DNA of 21,020 bases from UBA5734 sp964499985 (GTDB lineage Bacteria; Bacillota; Clostridia; Saccharofermentanales; UBA5734). Shown piece by piece: positions 1-6,925 of the stretch (position 1 is its first letter; each line of letters begins with the position of its first letter). The stretch covers positions 1-21,020 of the forward strand of contig CAZCMX010000039.1 in NCBI GenBank assembly GCA_964499985.1. Reading direction: 5' to 3'. The notes beneath the pieces were generated by a model. That model worked only from the letters and a program-made list of their open reading frames with translations. It searched no databases and was not told the origin of the DNA. A program made the translations under genes and the position numbers.

Positions 1-814
1 AGTAAAAGCCATCGACCTCGACCTGGGCCAGGAAATTGCCGGAATAGACCAGATTGACGGAATAGACTTCGCCGGTGGTTTCGGTCGTGCCGGGCCTCAG
101 CAAAGCCACGAAAGGATTGTGCTGATGACTGCTGGCACCGCGGCGACTTTCCACCGCATAGACCCCGGCATCGACTTTCTTGCGGATCACCTGGCGCTCG
201 CGGCCCCAGGTGCCAGACAGATGCAGGAGCTCGAACTGGTCATCGCGGAAATCGACATTCAGGCTGGCGGCTTTGAGGATCCGCACGGTCGCATCGCTGT
301 CATTGGTGATCCGGACCGAGCGGGCCAGGATGTCGGTCCCATGGAAAATCGTATAGCTCAAAACCAGCGCGACCGGATACAGGGTATCGCGGAGTGTGAT
401 TTCCAGCGTTTCGGCCTCAGCCTCGGCCTCGACATAGGTCGCCGGCAGTCCGGCCAGCGCTGGTTTTCCGGCAAAGATCCGGTGGCTGGCATAGCGGAAA
501 TCTGTGATCCGGGATCCGTCCGGCCATTCGAGCTGGATCGCTGGGGCGCGGAAATCGGTATGGCCATAGGCCGGGTATTCCTGGGGGATCGTGTCGAGCG
601 AGAAAGTCCGGTCCTCGGCATAGGGATTGGGCGAAAAAGCCCGGTCAGCATGGCGCACCGCAGCGCCGCCATGATAGGAGCGGACCTGGCCACCCCAATG
701 CAGATGCACGAGATAACCGTCGCGCAGGATCTGGATCAGGTAGCTCGAGCGAGCCCCCTGGAGGTTGAAGACGCGGTTCAAAGAATCATAGACAATGCTG
801 GATGACTGGTTCAT
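1..814 (-). CDS. Alpha-galactosidase, GH36 family (N-terminal part, runs off the window)
   Basis: This is an open frame on the minus strand starting at the ATG at 814-812 and leaving the window at base 1, so only about 271 N-terminal residues are visible. GH36 enzymes hydrolyse terminal alpha-1,6-galactosides such as melibiose and raffinose; the usual length is about 730 residues, so the catalytic barrel with its two aspartates lies outside. The visible part matches the family's N-terminal beta-supersandwich domain: LIQILRDGYLVHLHWG near residues 26-41, LSYTIFHGTDILARSVRITN in the middle, and RGASSHQHNPFVALLR, a typical GH36 stretch, further on. AGGAG lies 9 nt before the ATG. The gene follows the LacI-type regulator by 73 nt on the same strand, so the two are probably cotranscribed and the regulator probably controls it. 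No signal peptide is seen, so it is likely cytoplasmic and acts on imported oligosaccharides. Family call is firm; exact substrate is inferred. Confidence 0.88.
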   Translation of the reverse strand, partial: MNQSSSIVYDSLNRVFNLQGARSSYLIQILRDGYLVHLHWGGQVRSYHGGAAVRHADRAFSPNPYAEDRTFSLDTIPQEYPAYGHTDFRAPAIQLEWPDGSRITDFRYASHRIFAGKPALAGLPATYVEAEAEAETLEITLRDTLYPVALVLSYTIFHGTDILARSVRITNDSDATVRILKAASLNVDFRDDQFELLHLSGTWGRERQVIRKKVDAGVYAVESRRGASSHQHNPFVALLRPGTTETTGEVYSVNLVYSGNFLAQVEVDGFY

Positions 815-887
815 GGCAATCGTACTCCTGTTTTCCTATTTCTGTTTGAGCTGCAGTCGCGGCAGGCGCTCAAAGAAAGTCCTTCAC

Positions 888-1919
888 TCATTTGGCCCGG
901 GCATGGCTTTGCCGTCTGACCAGCTGGCAGGGGATCACGACATTGACCACGACCTCGCGGCCGAGCAAGCGGTCATATAAGGTTTTTGTGGCCTGGCGGC
1001 CGATCTCCTCGGTATGCAGCCGGACGGTCGACAAAGGCGGTGACATATAGGCGGCTGCTTCGATATCGTCAAAGCTGATGATCGAAAGGTCCTCAGGCAC
1101 CGAAATTCCGGCTTCGCGAAAGGCCCGCAGGGCGCCCATGCTCAAAGGGTCGCTACCGATCAGGAATGCAGTCGGCAGGGCGCCTTGGGCGATTGCTGCC
1201 GCGGCCAGTCGCTGTCCCTCTGCGGCTGACCAATTGCCCCGCCACACCTGGTCTGGATTGAACAGGCCAAGTTCCTTCATTTTGCGTTCAAAGGTCAAGT
1301 CCCGGATATCGCGGAAATCCTGGCTTTCGTGGGTGATGATGTTCTGGATCGAATCCGGACCACCGATATAGCCAATCGACCGGTGGCCCAGGGCCACCAG
1401 CTCATCGAGGCACATTTCCGTCGCCCGCTCCAGATCGGACCAGACGGCATCATACTCTGGATCGTGATGGTGCAGATTATGGACAAAAACCAGGTTGTCG
1501 TTCTGGGCATAAACCTGGCGCAAGGGGCGCTGGTCAATCGAGCCGACCACGATCAGGCCGTCCAGGTCCGAAAAATCATCCGTCGTGAGCCACTGGTCCA
1601 TGCGCAGGGTTGTTTTCAGATCCAGGCCCAAAGCCAGGCATTGCTTTTCGATGCCCAGGCGAATGGATAAATAATAGGGATCATTGGCCTCATCGACTTG
1701 CGAGACGCTCAGCAAGAGCCCGATCTGGAACCGGCGGCCGGACTCCGGTTCCCTGGCCTTGCGGGAGCGGTTCGGCTTGTAGCCCAGCTCGGCCGCAGCG
1801 ACGAGAATCCGCTGCCGGGTCTGTTCCGATACGGAAAAACTGGCATCGCCATTGAGCACTCGCGATACAGCAGCATCGGAAACCTGGGCCAATTGCGCGA
1901 TGTCCTTGATCCTGACCAT
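888..1919 (-). CDS. LacI/GalR-family transcriptional repressor (galactoside-type)
   Basis: A 343-residue LacI-family regulator. Residues 1-50 form the helix-turn-helix and hinge helix (MVRIKDIAQLAQVSDAAVSR, then VLNGD and AAELGYKPN). The rest is a periplasmic-binding-protein-like effector domain, with IGLLLSVSQ, DPYYLSIRLGIEKQ, HRSIGYIGG, LIGSDPLSMGALRAFREAGI and SIISFDDIEAAAYMSPPLSTV in order. The DPYYLSIRLGIE stretch resembles the GalR/MsmR subgroup found near alpha-galactosidase genes in Firmicutes. I chose the start at 1919 because GGGAG lies 7 nt upstream and the protein then begins at the usual point; an ATG at 1946 would add nine residues without a good site. It lies just upstream of the GH36 gene on the same strand and behind a promoter with a probable operator, so it most likely represses itself and the alpha-galactosidase until galactoside or galactose is present. 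The effector is inferred. Confidence 0.9.
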   Translation of the reverse strand: MVRIKDIAQLAQVSDAAVSRVLNGDASFSVSEQTRQRILVAAAELGYKPNRSRKAREPESGRRFQIGLLLSVSQVDEANDPYYLSIRLGIEKQCLALGLDLKTTLRMDQWLTTDDFSDLDGLIVVGSIDQRPLRQVYAQNDNLVFVHNLHHHDPEYDAVWSDLERATEMCLDELVALGHRSIGYIGGPDSIQNIITHESQDFRDIRDLTFERKMKELGLFNPDQVWRGNWSAAEGQRLAAAAIAQGALPTAFLIGSDPLSMGALRAFREAGISVPEDLSIISFDDIEAAAYMSPPLSTVRLHTEEIGRQATKTLYDRLLGREVVVNVVIPCQLVRRQSHARAK

Positions 1920-1968
1920 ATCCACACTCCCTGCTGCCGGCAGCACATGGTTGCTTAGCGCCTGATAT

Positions 1969-2024
1969 TATTTAGTAAATTTAGTAATGTCTATAATTAT
2001 AACAGTCAGGCCAGGATTCGACAA
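1969..2024 (-). promoter_or_regulatory. Promoter of the LacI-type regulator and alpha-galactosidase, with a probable operator
   Basis: On the minus strand TTGTCG (2024-2019) and a perfect TATAAT (2001-1996) are separated by exactly 17 nt. Directly downstream, at the expected transcription start, is an AT-rich element, TTACTAAATTTACTAAA (1986-1970), with two repeats of TTACTAA/TTTACTAA around the palindromic core TAAATTTA. Its place and shape fit autorepression by the LacI-family protein encoded next to it. Promoter spacing is seen directly; that this is its operator is inference. Confidence 0.65.
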
Positions 2025-2053
2025 TTGCCATTTCATCGGAATCTCCTGGGCCT

Positions 2054-2122
2054 TCTTGTGCAGGGTTGACAAATGATATACTGGTTGCGACTTGAACTGA
2101 CACCAGCTAGGAGACTGCGCAC
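2054..2122 (+). promoter_or_regulatory. Leader and possible promoter of the AEC transporter gene
   Basis: TATACT at 2077-2082 is a plausible -10, with only a weak -35 (TCTTGT, 2054-2059) at 17 nt. A perfect TTGACA at 2066-2071 has no good -10 at the right distance. The ribosome binding site is AGGAG at 2110-2114, 8 nt before the ATG. The promoter would be back to back with that of the LacI regulator. Confidence 0.35.
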
Positions 2123-3076
2123 ATGTCTGATCCACTCACCCTTTTCCTCCAGGTCCTGCCGATCATCCTGCTGATTGCTCTGGGCATGCTGCTGCGCCAG
2201 ACCCGTTTTCTCAAGCCCGAAACAGTCGAGCAACTGAAGCAGATGGTGCTCTCGATCGGCCTGCCGGCCCTGCTGTTCCAGGCCTTTGCCAGCACGACGC
2301 TCAACCAGTCTTATCTGGCCATTGTGGCAACCGTTTTTGTGACCTGTCTGGTGCTGCTCGGGGCTGCCATTCTCGTCCTGCGCCTGTTGAAGGTCGACAA
2401 TCCGTTTGCCCCGGCCTTGTTTACCGGATTTGAGACCGGGATGATCGGCTATGCCCTCTACCTGGCCGTCTTCGGCCAGAGCGAGGTCTTCCGGCTGGCG
2501 ATTGTCGATCTCGGCCAGGTCACCTTTGTTTTTTTCGTTCTGGTCACCTTCATCAGCCGTCAAAACGGCGACCGGATGGGCGGCTGGCAGCTGATCCGCT
2601 CGTTTCTGCTGTCGCCGGTCATCCTGGCGATTTTGCTCGGTATCCTGGCCAGCCTGACCGGGCTCGGCGGCCTGTTCCAGACGACGCGGGGTGGCCAGAT
2701 GGTGGCCACGACAGTCCAGCTGCTGGGCAATCTGACCGTGCCCTTGATCACGATGGCCATTGGTTATGAATTGCATCTGGGTCGTGCGACCTTGAAAGCG
2801 CCTCTGCTGGCAGCCCTGGTCCGGATCCTGGTCTTGTTTGGCCTGGCCACGCTGATCAATAAGGTCCTGATCAGCGGTCTTTTGCACCTCGAGCCGCAAT
2901 TCGAGACTGCCCTGATGACCCTCTTCCTCCTGCCGCCGCCTTTTGTCATCCCGATTCTCATGACGGGCAAACACCAGACAGCAGAAAAGCGCGCCGAGCA
3001 CCGTCAATTTGTGCTGGGCACGCTATCCATCCACATCATTTTGTCGCTGATTGCCTTTATTTTGGTGATTGGTTAG
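2123..3076 (+). CDS. Auxin-efflux-carrier (AEC) family transporter
   Basis: A 317-residue, strongly hydrophobic protein with about ten membrane helices, the usual size and form of bacterial AEC-family carriers, some of which move malate or other organic acids. N-terminal helix one (LFLQVLPIILLIALGMLLRQ) is followed by the typical short segment TRFLKPETVEQLKQMVLSIG and LPALLFQAF. The motif FETGMIGYALY in the first half resembles the family's conserved FE-GM-GYA segment, and LLGNLTVPLITMAIGYEL is the matching stretch in the second repeat. A hydrophilic loop near residues 145-155 divides the two halves. AGGAG lies 8 nt before the ATG. The gene is transcribed away from the alpha-galactosidase regulator and faces galM across a shared terminator. 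Substrate cannot be told; export of an organic acid or uptake linked to sugar fermentation are both possible. Family call is good, role unknown. Confidence 0.85.
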   Translation: MSDPLTLFLQVLPIILLIALGMLLRQTRFLKPETVEQLKQMVLSIGLPALLFQAFASTTLNQSYLAIVATVFVTCLVLLGAAILVLRLLKVDNPFAPALFTGFETGMIGYALYLAVFGQSEVFRLAIVDLGQVTFVFFVLVTFISRQNGDRMGGWQLIRSFLLSPVILAILLGILASLTGLGGLFQTTRGGQMVATTVQLLGNLTVPLITMAIGYELHLGRATLKAPLLAALVRILVLFGLATLINKVLISGLLHLEPQFETALMTLFLLPPPFVIPILMTGKHQTAEKRAEHRQFVLGTLSIHIILSLIAFILVIG

Positions 3077-3114
3077 GGCAGATATCCTGATCCTCTCCAC
3101 CACCCCCGGAAACT

Positions 3115-3153
3115 AAAACCGGCACCGTCTGGCTGGGCGACGATGCCGGTTTT
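3115..3153. terminator. Shared hairpin terminator between the AEC transporter and galM
   Basis: AAAACCGGCA (3115-3124) pairs perfectly with TGCCGGTTTT (3144-3153), and CGTC/GACG inside the loop can extend the stem. The A-run before and T-run after the GC core make it act on both strands, as expected between convergent genes. Confidence 0.8.
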
Positions 3154-3181
3154 CTGGTCAGGAATCAAATGGGCTTAGCCC

Positions 3182-4237
3182 TCAGCTGAACTGGTACACC
3201 GTCCGGTGGACGAACCGCTCACCCGCCTTATAGACCGGGCTGGGGAAATGGGGCTGGTGCATCGAATCCGGGAAATACTGGGTTTCGAGGCAAAGGCCAC
3301 AATTGGCCGTATAGCTTGCTCCACCCTTGCCGGTCTGGTTCAAGTAATTGCCGGTATAGACCTGGACGCCGGGCGAGGTTGTTTTGACCGTCATCGTCCG
3401 GCCGCTGGCGGGATCATGAACGACTGCGCAGGTGACCAGATCGGTCATGCGCTGGTCGGCGGCAAGCACGAAGTTATGGTCGTAGCCCTGGCCATGGCCC
3501 AGCTGCGGATCATTGGCCCGGATATCCTGGCCGACTGGCTTGGCGGTCCTGAAATCGAAGGCCGTACCGGTGACGTCGAGCAGGCGGCCATCCGGCAGCA
3601 GCTTTTCATTGACCGGCGTATAGGCAGATGCCATCAGCTGCAGCTCATGCGCCAGGACCGTGCCACTGTTATGACCGGTGATATTGAAATACGAGTGGTT
3701 GGTCAGGTTGATGATCGTGTCCTGGTCCGCAACAGCATCGTAGGCGATGTCAAGCCCCTGCTCAGCGGTCAAGGTATAGGTCACCGAGCAATCGAGGTTG
3801 CCCGGGTAGCCGGATTCGCCATCCGGGCTGTGATAGGACAAACGGACCGACGGCTCATCCCCATCACTGAGGATCTCATAGGACCAGACCTTGGCCTGGA
3901 AGGTGTCCGGCAGGCTGTGCAGATTGTTCGTGCCTTCATTGGCAAATAGCTCATAGTGCTTGCCATTGAGGTCAAACGACGGGCCGCCGATCCGGTTGGC
4001 ATTGCGGCCGACCGTTGAGCCATGGAATGGGTTGTCCGGGCTTTCATATCCGGCTAATGTGTCATAGCCGAGGACCACATCGACGACCGTGCCATCCGCG
4101 CCCGGGACATAGAGAGCCTGGATCGCCGCACCATAGGTGATCAGATGGCAGCTCAGGCCGCGGGCATGGGTCAGGATCAGCTTGTCGACGGGGGTACCGG
4201 ACTTGGTTGTGCCGAAGGATTCGATTTTGATGCTCAT
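3182..4237 (-). CDS. galM: Aldose 1-epimerase (mutarotase)
   Basis: A 351-residue galactose mutarotase-like enzyme, the normal family length. It interconverts alpha and beta anomers of aldoses in the cytoplasm. Residues expected for the active site are present: H107 (TNNLHSLPD), H181 (NLTNHSYFN, the acid), D253 (GYDHNFVL) and E318 (GLCLETQYFPDS, the base). GRNANRI (residues 78-83) and the C-terminal PDSMHQPHFPSPV are also typical. The start has GGGAGA shortly upstream, and this site lies within the last codons of a HEPN remnant. It is the last gene of the arabinose set on the minus strand and ends at the shared terminator. Here it probably serves L-arabinose anomers, or galactose released by the nearby alpha-galactosidase. 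Family function is firm; preferred sugar is inferred. Confidence 0.94.
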   Translation of the reverse strand: MSIKIESFGTTKSGTPVDKLILTHARGLSCHLITYGAAIQALYVPGADGTVVDVVLGYDTLAGYESPDNPFHGSTVGRNANRIGGPSFDLNGKHYELFANEGTNNLHSLPDTFQAKVWSYEILSDGDEPSVRLSYHSPDGESGYPGNLDCSVTYTLTAEQGLDIAYDAVADQDTIINLTNHSYFNITGHNSGTVLAHELQLMASAYTPVNEKLLPDGRLLDVTGTAFDFRTAKPVGQDIRANDPQLGHGQGYDHNFVLAADQRMTDLVTCAVVHDPASGRTMTVKTTSPGVQVYTGNYLNQTGKGGASYTANCGLCLETQYFPDSMHQPHFPSPVYKAGERFVHRTVYQFS

Positions 4238-4239
4238 GA

Positions 4240-4317
4240 TTATCTCCCAATTTCAAAATTATTGCACGTTTCATTCATGATTCGATTTCTCAATCCACGC
4301 ATGGCAGCCCAATTGAT
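4240..4317 (-). pseudogene. 3' remnant of a HEPN-domain (DUF86/HepT-like) gene
   Basis: Reading from the scaffold gap toward galM, one frame gives 25 residues before a TAA at 4242-4240, beginning INWAAMRGLRNRIMN. This closely resembles the DUF86/HepT signature, in which a Trp and a Gly precede R-N-x-x-x-H. The catalytic His position holds Asn here (AAT, one base from CAT). The protein stops about ten residues later, whereas family members run on past a V-W segment for some 20 more. Its last codons carry the galM ribosome binding site. An MNT nucleotidyltransferase, the usual partner of such proteins, lies on the other side of the gap. The N-terminal part is lost in the gap or deleted. I read it as a dead toxin remnant; similarity rests on a short stretch, so confidence is moderate. 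Confidence 0.5.
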
Positions 4318-4318
4318 T

Positions 4319-4418
4319 NNNNNNNNNNNNNNNNNNNNNNNNNNNNNNNNNNNNNNNNNNNNNNNNNNNNNNNNNNNNNNNNNNNNNNNNNNNNNNNNNN
4401 NNNNNNNNNNNNNNNNNN
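4319..4418. other. Scaffold gap (100 N) between the MNT and HEPN remnants
   Basis: Exactly 100 N, a common placeholder for unknown length. Read on the minus strand, AATCAAT stands on both sides of the gap. The missing piece is where the N-terminal part of the HEPN gene would be. Confidence 0.95.
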
Positions 4419-4424
4419 ATTGAT

Positions 4425-4729
4425 TTAAGCGACTTTTCGTTCATAGATCGTGACCCCTTCATCCAGAACAGCTTTTTCCATCGGCGAACCTTTGACGATT
4501 TCAGCTATTTCAAAGAGGTCCACGTCTTTTTGCAGGATCTGAACGATTTCATCGAGAACCCGAAAAAAATCAAGTCCGATCAATTGGCCATTTGAATCGA
4601 TAACAATGTCAACGTCACTCAATTCGTTTGATAGACCCTTGGCACAGGAGCCAAACAGAACTGCTTTTACGATCGGTTCCTTGGCAAATATGGGCTGCAA
4701 AGATTTTTTATGCTCTCTACTGTATCCAT
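4425..4729 (-). pseudogene. MNT-type nucleotidyltransferase (MntA-like antitoxin), frameshifted near its start
   Basis: The main frame (4700-4425) encodes a minimal nucleotidyltransferase fold: LFGSCAKGLSNELSDVDIVI contains the GS-x10-D-x-D nucleotide and metal motif, and DVDLFE gives the third acidic residue. In HepT/MntA systems such proteins AMPylate or otherwise neutralise a HEPN toxin. This frame has no ATG and begins only with a TTG. The real start is probably the ATG at 4729-4727, with AGGAG 7 nt upstream, coding MDTVESIKNL in the neighbouring frame. A missing base near 4700 would join this to LQPIFAKEP to give a normal MNT N-terminus. By hand count, 4441-4620 is 43% GC against 65% for 4981-5040 in araD, which suggests acquisition from elsewhere. 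A sequencing error could also explain the shift; it lies close to a scaffold gap. Confidence 0.72.
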
Positions 4730-4777
4730 ATTCATACTCCTGACTGGATCATAGTTTTTCAACCGTCTCTTGGCTTG

Positions 4778-4786
4778 ATTATACCA
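4778..4786 (-). promoter_or_regulatory. Extended -10 element for the MNT gene
   Basis: On the minus strand TGGTATAAT (4786-4778) is a perfect extended -10, right at the end of araD and about 50 nt before the MNT start. No good -35 is seen. It suggests the MNT/HEPN insert had its own promoter rather than relying on the arabinose operon. Confidence 0.5.
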
Positions 4787-5488
4787 TCACTTGCCCTGGC
4801 CATAATAAGCATTGCTGCCGTGTTTGCGCAGGTAGTGTTTATCGAGCAGGTGCTGGTCGACACGGCCGAGCTCGGGACGCAGGATCCGGGCATTGAGGCC
4901 CATCATCGAGCATTCTTCGAGCACGACGGCATTGTGCACAGAGTCGGCGGCATTTTTGCCCCAGGCGAAGGGGCCATGGCTGGCGACGAGAACACCCGGC
5001 ACGGCAGCCGGGCTGAGTCCACGCTGCTCAAAGGTTTCGATGATCACCTTGCCGGTATTGAGTTCATAGTCTTCGGCGATTTCGGCTTCACTCAAGTGGC
5101 GGGTGCAGGGTACATCACCATAGAAATAGTCGGCATGGGTGGTGCCAAAGGCGGGCAGGTCGAGATAGGCCTGGGCCCAGGTCGTCGCCCAGCGCGAATG
5201 GGTGTGGACGATGCCGCCGATTTCCGGATAGCGGCGGTACAGGGCCAGGTGGGTCGGTGTATCGCTTGACGGCCTGTAGGTGCCCTGGCGGACATTGCCC
5301 TCCAGGTCGAGAACGACCATGTGGCGGGCTTCCATTTCTTCATAGGGCACACCGCTCGGCTTGATGACCACCAGGCCAGTTTCACGGTCGATGCCGCTGA
5401 CATTGCCCCAGGTGAAGGTCACCAGGTTGTGGCGCGGCAAATCCAGGTTTGCCTTGAGGACTTCTTCGATCAATTGTTCCAGTTTCAT
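4787..5488 (-). CDS. araD: L-ribulose-5-phosphate 4-epimerase
   Basis: A 233-residue class II aldolase-type epimerase that converts L-ribulose-5-phosphate to D-xylulose-5-phosphate in the cytoplasm, the last step of the arabinose branch. With the start at 5488 the zinc ligands fall at H95, H97 (GIVHTHSRW) and H171 (LVASHGPFAWGK), and D76 (SSDTPTH) and D120 (THADYFYGD) are in place, the same numbering as in the E. coli enzyme. FTWGNVSGID near the N-terminus and the C-terminal SNAYYGQ are also typical. GAGGG lies 7 nt upstream of this ATG; an in-frame ATG at 5512 has no such site. It follows the kinase gene by 37 nt and is in the same operon. Call is firm. Confidence 0.96.
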   Translation of the reverse strand: MKLEQLIEEVLKANLDLPRHNLVTFTWGNVSGIDRETGLVVIKPSGVPYEEMEARHMVVLDLEGNVRQGTYRPSSDTPTHLALYRRYPEIGGIVHTHSRWATTWAQAYLDLPAFGTTHADYFYGDVPCTRHLSEAEIAEDYELNTGKVIIETFEQRGLSPAAVPGVLVASHGPFAWGKNAADSVHNAVVLEECSMMGLNARILRPELGRVDQHLLDKHYLRKHGSNAYYGQGK

Positions 5489-5525
5489 GTTGTTTCCCTC
5501 GATCCCGATCATGATTCGATTTGAT

Positions 5526-6902
5526 TCAATGCAATGATTCGACAGCGGCCCGTTCGATCACAAGGCCCTGCTGATAGCGTGCCATAAAATGCTTGAATCC
5601 TGCAACCTCTTTTGCCACCGGTTCGAGAATGGAAATGGCCTGGCCGGCAAAAACACGCTGGCTGAGGAAGTCTTTCAGCGTCTCNNNNNNNNNNNNNNNN
5701 NNNNNNNNNNNNNNNNNNNNNNNNNNNNNNNNNNNNNNNNNNNNNNNNNNNNNNNNNNNNNNNNNNNNNNNNNNNNNNNNNNNNCCGGACAGATAGCCAT
5801 AGGCGAGCAGGCCACCGCAGTCCGGGTCGCCGGCGAGAGCCAGGCCAAGCAAGGTGTCGTAAAGCTGCGGTTTGGGGACGGTCATGCCGAAGGCTTTGAT
5901 TGCTTCACCGAATAAACCGATCCAGGCATCGTAATCCGAGGAACAATTGTTGGAATGGACCATCGCCACCAGATTGCCGTCCGGAGTCGTGACCAGGTCG
6001 ATTTCACCATAGGCCCGCGACAGCTCTTTTTCGAGCACGATCATGGCGAAAACCGATGTCCCGGCGGAGACATTGCCGGTGCGCGGTGCGATGCTATGTG
6101 TGGCCACCATGCCGGTGCCCGCGTCGCCCTCGGGCGGGCAAAACGGAATCCCGGCGGCGAGCTGGCCGGTCGGGTCGAGCAGGCGGGCGCCCGCCGGCGA
6201 CAAGGTGCCGGCTTTGTCCCCGGCGACCAGGACCTGCGGCAGGATGTCACGCAGCCGCCAGGGATATTGGCAAGCGGCGATCCGGTCATCGAACTGCCTG
6301 GCCATCACGGCATTGAACGAGCGGGTTTTCAGGTCAATCGGGAACATGCCTGAGGCCTCGCCGACCCCGAGGACCTTCTCCCCGGTCAGCTGCCAGTGGA
6401 CATACCCGGCCAAGGTGGTCATGAAGTCGATCTGGCCCACATGGTCTTCGCCATTTTGGATCGCCTGGTCGAGATGGGCAATGCTCCAGCGCTGCGGGAT
6501 CGGGTAATTGAACAATTGGGTCAGCTGCTCACTGGCCGGGCCAGTGATCGTATTGCGCCAGGTGCGGAATGGCACCAGCTGGTTGCCTGACCGGTCAAAG
6601 ACCAGGTAGCCATGCATCATGCCGCTGATGCCGATCGCGCCGGTGGTGGTCAGGTCCAGATCGTAGCGCGCCTTGACATCGGCGGCCAGAGCGGCGAAGC
6701 TACCCTGGATGCCTCGCCAGACATCGTCCAGACGATAGGTCCAGATCCCGTTGACCTGGCTGTTTTCCCAGTCGAAGCCGCCTGCTGCAACCGGCATCAG
6801 GTCCGGGCCGGTCATGACGGCCTTGATCCGGGTCGAACCGAGTTCGATGCCGATCGAGGTCTGGCCGCTGGCAATCGCCTGGCGGATTTGGGCTTGTTCC
6901 AT
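5526..6902 (-). CDS. L-ribulokinase role, FGGY-family carbohydrate kinase (interrupted by a scaffold gap)
   Basis: An FGGY sugar kinase lying between araA and araD, so it very probably phosphorylates L-ribulose (AraB role). The N-terminal domain has the phosphate loop IGIELGSTRIKAV (residues 17-29), GISGMMHGYLVFD near 93-105, and the second-domain segment GNVSAGTSVFAM. It is not the classical AraB sequence but the alternative FGGY type that sits in araA/araD operons of several Firmicutes; hence I give no symbol. About 424 residues are readable. As I recall this subfamily is about 530 long, so the 100-N gap should stand for about 300 nt carrying the C-terminal nucleotide-binding core, with its Gly-rich loop. 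The frame across the Ns is arbitrary. GGAGG lies 8 nt before the ATG. C-terminal ETLKDFLSQRVFAG fits the family end. Confidence 0.87.
   Translation of the reverse strand: MEQAQIRQAIASGQTSIGIELGSTRIKAVMTGPDLMPVAAGGFDWENSQVNGIWTYRLDDVWRGIQGSFAALAADVKARYDLDLTTTGAIGISGMMHGYLVFDRSGNQLVPFRTWRNTITGPASEQLTQLFNYPIPQRWSIAHLDQAIQNGEDHVGQIDFMTTLAGYVHWQLTGEKVLGVGEASGMFPIDLKTRSFNAVMARQFDDRIAACQYPWRLRDILPQVLVAGDKAGTLSPAGARLLDPTGQLAAGIPFCPPEGDAGTGMVATHSIAPRTGNVSAGTSVFAMIVLEKELSRAYGEIDLVTTPDGNLVAMVHSNNCSSDYDAWIGLFGEAIKAFGMTVPKPQLYDTLLGLALAGDPDCGGLLAYGYLSXXXXXXXXXXXXXXXXXXXXXXXXXXXXXXXXXXETLKDFLSQRVFAGQAISILEPVAKEVAGFKHFMARYQQGLVIERAAVESLH
5685..5784. other. Scaffold gap (100 N) inside the ribulokinase gene
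   Basis: Exactly 100 N, so a placeholder. The residues on both sides belong to the same kinase, but the C-terminal ATP-binding core is absent, so the real gap is probably near 300 nt. Confidence 0.95.
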
Positions 6903-6925
6903 GGTGGTATCCTCCCCTGTCAGGT

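Noticed and set aside
2066..2071. Perfect TTGACA upstream of the AEC gene
   Set aside because: No -10-like hexamer 16-18 nt downstream; the nearby TATACT is too close to pair with it.
2033..3007. 324-codon minus-strand open frame opposite the AEC transporter
   Set aside because: Its product is a Gln/Asp/Arg-rich string with no domain, typical of the antisense frame of a hydrophobic membrane-protein gene; the plus-strand gene has a ribosome binding site and clear family motifs.
5489..5512. Upstream ATG of araD at 5512
   Set aside because: No ribosome binding site precedes it, and GAGGG lies before the ATG at 5488, which also gives the same metal-residue numbering as E. coli AraD.
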